Assembly: GCF_015207395.1 (NCBI RefSeq)
Contig: NZ_JADEWX010000023.1
Coordinates: 1-53,808 of the forward strand
Length of the DNA stretch: 53,808 bases
Direction: 5' to 3'
From: Nodosilinea sp. LEGE 07088
GTDB lineage: Bacteria; Cyanobacteriota; Cyanobacteriia; Phormidesmidales; Phormidesmidaceae
Within the stretch, counting starts at the first letter, position 1. Every line of letters starts with the position of its first letter. The notes beneath the pieces are model-generated. The model was not told the DNA's origin. It worked only from the letters and a program-made list of their open reading frames with translations, and searched no databases. This document shows positions 50,914 through 53,808 of the stretch, piece by piece. The translations under genes were made by a program, and so were the position numbers.

Positions 50914-52884
50914 TCAATCTGCTTTAGCTAAAACGTTGATTGGTGGAGAAGAAAATCCTCGGGCATAGTTTAACCCTTGAACTTGGATCTTTTCCTTTCC
51001 ATAATAGGTGTCATAAAGTAAACAAGGCTGAAAGCCTTTGAATGGCTGAACACTGTACATTTTGACTGATGGATTATCTACATCCACATGCTCGAGCCGA
51101 TATTGATTTGCTGATGAATTAAGCAACACCCATAAGGGATATTCATAAACATCCAGGCGATCAAAAGACATCCCAATATCAGGGCATTGCTGAGATTTGA
51201 TAAAATCTACAGCCCTTATCATGGATTCTTTGATGTCAGGCCTCCCGATAAAATACAGGTCTAATCTATTGACATTAAATATATTTTCAATTTTCCCAGT
51301 TTTGAGAAAATGACTGTTTGCAACCAGAGGCTTATTTTCATCGAAGAGAATCCATGGTAATGCTGCAATAATTAAGGCAATAGCAGTGACATGAACTATC
51401 CTCCTGCCCCAGAAATCTGACAAGACACAACCGACGAAGGCAGATGATAGAACAAAAAGAGGTAAGTGTAATCTATTGTGAAACGGTGTCCAGGCAAGTA
51501 ATAAGCAAAACAGTAGAAATCCACTCAGAATACATAGAATATAATTTAGCAATAATGTCTGGTTGTGCAGTTTCTTATAGAAATACCCTAACCCTAAGCA
51601 GAAAGCCGAAGTGATTATCAAGAGCAAGTGAAAAGGATTTCCAGCAAAATCTCCGTGATTGATTAGGCTATTTAGTTGGAAGTTTCCGGATGTTGATAGG
51701 GGATCATTAATATCCCATCCCAGAAAAGAATATAGGGAGGATAGCTTCTCAATAAAAAACCTGTTAATAGAAGGAGAGGGAGTCGAGAATTGCAACGCTA
51801 GATTTCTAATAATATTAGAGCCTAATATCGAAATACTAATAGCCTTATTGGTATAAATGATGTAATCAGGAGATTTTCCTAGAGGATGCTGAAATATTTC
51901 AAAATTGCGGACAAAAAGTGGAAGGTTAATTAAAAGTGCTGGCAAGGCCACCTGATAAGCAGGTTTATAGACGCCTAATCGAAGCGATCTAATGAGCAGC
52001 ACAAAAAGCCATACTAGAAAAGGGAAAGCATAGAGATATGCCGTTCCTTTAGACAAGATGGCCAGCCCTAAACTTAGGCCGACTAATAGAAAGTTAGCTT
52101 TTTCAGGTGGTGTCTTTACTGCTTTTAAACCATAGTAGGCTAAACACACTAGCCAAAAGGCAGCTACATAGTCATTTTGGCTGCTTGAGCCTTGAACTAC
52201 GCCCATGGGTAATGTTGAGCAGAAAACGGAGGCAAAGACCTGACCATAAATATTCCCCCCCAGTTGTTGAGCTATCAGGGAGACTCCGAGGATACTACCT
52301 ATCATGCAGAACCACTGTACAAAATTGGCATAGTAGTCTCCTCCATTTAAAATCTGTAAATGTAAGATGACATAGTTTGCCCAGGGTGATAAAAACAGTT
52401 GCGCAGTATAGTTGGTTGGGAAATGAGCAACATTGCGGTTCTGTATCCAGTGCATGACGCGAGGCATGTGATAGCCTAGCGCGTCATTGACATTAGGAGG
52501 AGCCATCAGGGCAATCAGACCAACAGCCCCGACGATAAAAATGATGCCTAGTAGCTGTATCTTGAGGCGGTGTTCTAATAAATTTCTGCTTTCCTTATTG
52601 GTTATGTTTATCCTGCAAAGCCATCTTCGAGTCCATACTCTATAAGAATTTTTCTTGGTGGAATACAGATAAATGCCTCCTAGAGCAACACTAATAGATA
52701 TCCACCAACCTAACAGCCAGCCAAATGTTAGCAAGCTACCAAGACTTAACAATTCAGTAATGAGCGTTAATGAGGTGCCCACAATGACAGACGATAATAG
52801 AAAATTCTCGCGACAACATTTTTTATTCCTATTTAGAATCAGGAAAATAAAACCAAAGCTAACTAAGGGAAGAAATGCAAACAT
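50914..52884 (-). CDS. GT39-like polytopic membrane glycosyltransferase
   Basis: A 656-residue membrane protein with at least ten hydrophobic helices. The first periplasmic loop contains PPNVNDALGYHMPRVMHWI, the acidic motif typical of ArnT/PMT-type (GT39-like, C-superfamily) glycosyltransferases that use polyprenol-phosphate sugars. A later conserved-looking loop is VQGSSSQNDYVAAFW. The C-terminal 130 residues are a soluble region. Substrate and acceptor cannot be read. DNA here is strongly A+T-rich compared with the rest of the window, suggesting recent acquisition. Start ATG at 52884. Confidence 0.65.
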   Translation of the reverse strand: MFAFLPLVSFGFIFLILNRNKKCCRENFLLSSVIVGTSLTLITELLSLGSLLTFGWLLGWWISISVALGGIYLYSTKKNSYRVWTRRWLCRINITNKESRNLLEHRLKIQLLGIIFIVGAVGLIALMAPPNVNDALGYHMPRVMHWIQNRNVAHFPTNYTAQLFLSPWANYVILHLQILNGGDYYANFVQWFCMIGSILGVSLIAQQLGGNIYGQVFASVFCSTLPMGVVQGSSSQNDYVAAFWLVCLAYYGLKAVKTPPEKANFLLVGLSLGLAILSKGTAYLYAFPFLVWLFVLLIRSLRLGVYKPAYQVALPALLINLPLFVRNFEIFQHPLGKSPDYIIYTNKAISISILGSNIIRNLALQFSTPSPSINRFFIEKLSSLYSFLGWDINDPLSTSGNFQLNSLINHGDFAGNPFHLLLIITSAFCLGLGYFYKKLHNQTLLLNYILCILSGFLLFCLLLAWTPFHNRLHLPLFVLSSAFVGCVLSDFWGRRIVHVTAIALIIAALPWILFDENKPLVANSHFLKTGKIENIFNVNRLDLYFIGRPDIKESMIRAVDFIKSQQCPDIGMSFDRLDVYEYPLWVLLNSSANQYRLEHVDVDNPSVKMYSVQPFKGFQPCLLYDTYYGKEKIQVQGLNYARGFSSPPINVLAKAD

Positions 52885-53146
52885 AGAGCTAGGTGGCTCC
52901 TCAAATAAGACTTCTTAGAAATTAGTTTTCCAGGAATAATCTAAATGCTAATGTATTGCTAAAGCTCTTGTGTCTAAGAGCAAGATATTTAGTTGGACTG
53001 GGATTTAGAACTGTGTGAAGACAGGTTTGGGACATTCACATCATATTAATAAAATATTCCTGTGAGTTCGGAGGACAAGATAGTGAGCGCCATGCAGAGT
53101 ATGAAAATGATTTATATTGATTTTTAGAAAAATTCTATAGCGGTTC

Positions 53147-53458
53147 TCACTCGGATAAAGGGCAGGTCAAATGTTCAAGTCTATTAATCTCAATAGTCTC
53201 CCAAGTCGAGGTGTAACTTACTCGTCCAGGAATCGCCATAAAACTTTTTTCACGAATACTGGACTGCATAGAAGTAGGTGACTTGATTAGTCTGGGGCCA
53301 AACAAGAAATAACAACACTCCGGACAGTTTTTGATGGCTAACGGTAGAATGCGGGTTTCAGGCCTCTTTAACAGTATCTCGGGCAACGAGAAATCAAGGG
53401 TTTTAGCACTTGCCCAGAAAAGTGTCCGAACTATTGAAATAAGAAAAACAGCAGTCAA
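53147..53458 (-). CDS. Hypothetical protein, uncertain
   Basis: A 103-codon frame starting with a short hydrophobic stretch (MTAVFLISIVRTLFW), then DFSLPEILLKRPETRILPLA and a Cys pair (NCPECCYF). I do not recognise it. The frame lies in A+T-rich DNA, has no clear ribosome-binding site, and could be a real small protein or the remnant of a larger one. The adjacent 52885-53146 stretch contains no longer gene. Confidence 0.35.
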   Translation of the reverse strand: MTAVFLISIVRTLFWASAKTLDFSLPEILLKRPETRILPLAIKNCPECCYFLFGPRLIKSPTSMQSSIREKSFMAIPGRVSYTSTWETIEINRLEHLTCPLSE

Positions 53459-53475
53459 AAACTTTATGACACCGA

Positions 53476-53492
53476 ACCTCTAAAGTAGAGGT
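53476..53492. promoter_or_regulatory. Small palindrome upstream of the 53458 frame
   Basis: ACCTCTA-AAG-TAGAGGT, a perfect 7-bp dyad, lies 18 bp upstream of the minus-strand frame starting at 53458 and could be an operator. The remaining 53493-53808 holds no recognisable gene; it is A+T-rich with A7 and T7 runs near 53630-53647. Confidence 0.3.
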
Positions 53493-53808
53493 GTACTCCG
53501 AGCCTAGAAACTTTACCCAAAATGCCGAATAAATTAGCAAAAAATCACTTAGCCTGAAACATTTTATGTCAAACAAGCTTTCACCTAAGAAGGTACTACT
53601 TTCGTCCGGAATAAGGAGAGGGAAAGCATAAAAAAACCCATTTTTTTATAGGGCTGTAAATTTTAGATAAAGATTTAAGGGCTGGGCAGTCCTAAGTTCT
53701 TGATTGGATTTCTAGGCCGCCAAGTCAGGTGCACCAGCGCTGGGGCAGGAGTCTAGCTTAGCGGCGATGAATTTAGACAAAAGTAGAGTGGGCGGACTGT
53801 TGGGAAAA

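Noticed and set aside
53083-53127. 14-codon GTG-started frame after a GGAGG site
   Set aside because: A good ribosome-binding site but the peptide is too short and unconserved in appearance; it might be a relic, but cannot be supported.

Overview
The window is cyanobacterial chromosome. Photosystem I genes psaF, psaJ and psaL, a phycobilisome-type protein, a cyAbrB regulator, a DesC-type desaturase, a PsaF-style lumenal signal peptide and very frequent HIP1 octamers (GCGATCGC) all point there. The G+C-rich DNA and family mix suggest a filamentous, Leptolyngbya/Nodosilinea/Phormidium-like organism, but no species can be fixed. No rRNA, tRNA, CRISPR array or intact insertion sequence was seen.

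Layout. 1-5.5 kb: a DUF6624 protein, an ABC-transporter stub, a 1220-residue membrane/hydrolase protein and a 2OG-Fe(II) oxygenase. 5.6-9.1 kb: a PIG-V-like mannosyltransferase and an ABC1/UbiB kinase. 9.2-11.5 kb: a LysR regulator divergent from pirin and CDGSH iron-sulfur genes, with a dyad operator between them and a terminator after. 11.6-13.6 kb: an accessory patch with a dispersed repeat, an orphan phycobilisome-like protein and two broken genes (DUF1028, DUF4058). 13.6-25.9 kb: housekeeping genes (FAD oxidoreductase, DnaQ-like exonuclease, FKBP, OmpR-type regulator and a degenerate histidine kinase, obgE, holA, cobH-cobL, CPBP protease, cyAbrB). 25.9-27.0 kb: a 1.2-kb gene-free stretch with two structured, RNA-like elements. 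27-33.5 kb: acsA, a MASE1-nucleotide cyclase, a roadblock-like protein, an InrS-type nickel sensor, a thioredoxin-fold lipoprotein and tsaD. 33.7-35.1 kb: psaF-psaJ-psaL. 35.1-49.3 kb: an Alum_res PLP enzyme, desC, a ProA-like protein without its catalytic cysteine, two coiled-coil proteins, an FkbM methyltransferase, an HD protein, a large cNMP-binding/AAA+/polyferredoxin fusion, a Na+/H+ antiporter and recN. 49.6-53.8 kb: a visibly A+T-rich segment with an acyltransferase-3 protein and a GT39-like membrane glycosyltransferase, probably acquired surface-polysaccharide genes.

The most unusual object is the 834-residue fusion at 41966-44470. It joins a cyclic-nucleotide-binding-like domain, an NtrC-type AAA+ domain that has lost the GAFTGA loop, the Walker B acids and any DNA-binding domain, and a NapH/NosR-type membrane iron-sulfur module. 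Cyanobacteria lack sigma-54, so this looks like an NtrC ATPase recast as part of a membrane redox protein. Other leads are the two RNA-like elements, the Gln-for-His pseudokinase, the Cys-less ProA paralogue and a CPBP protease gene interrupted at an A9 tract.
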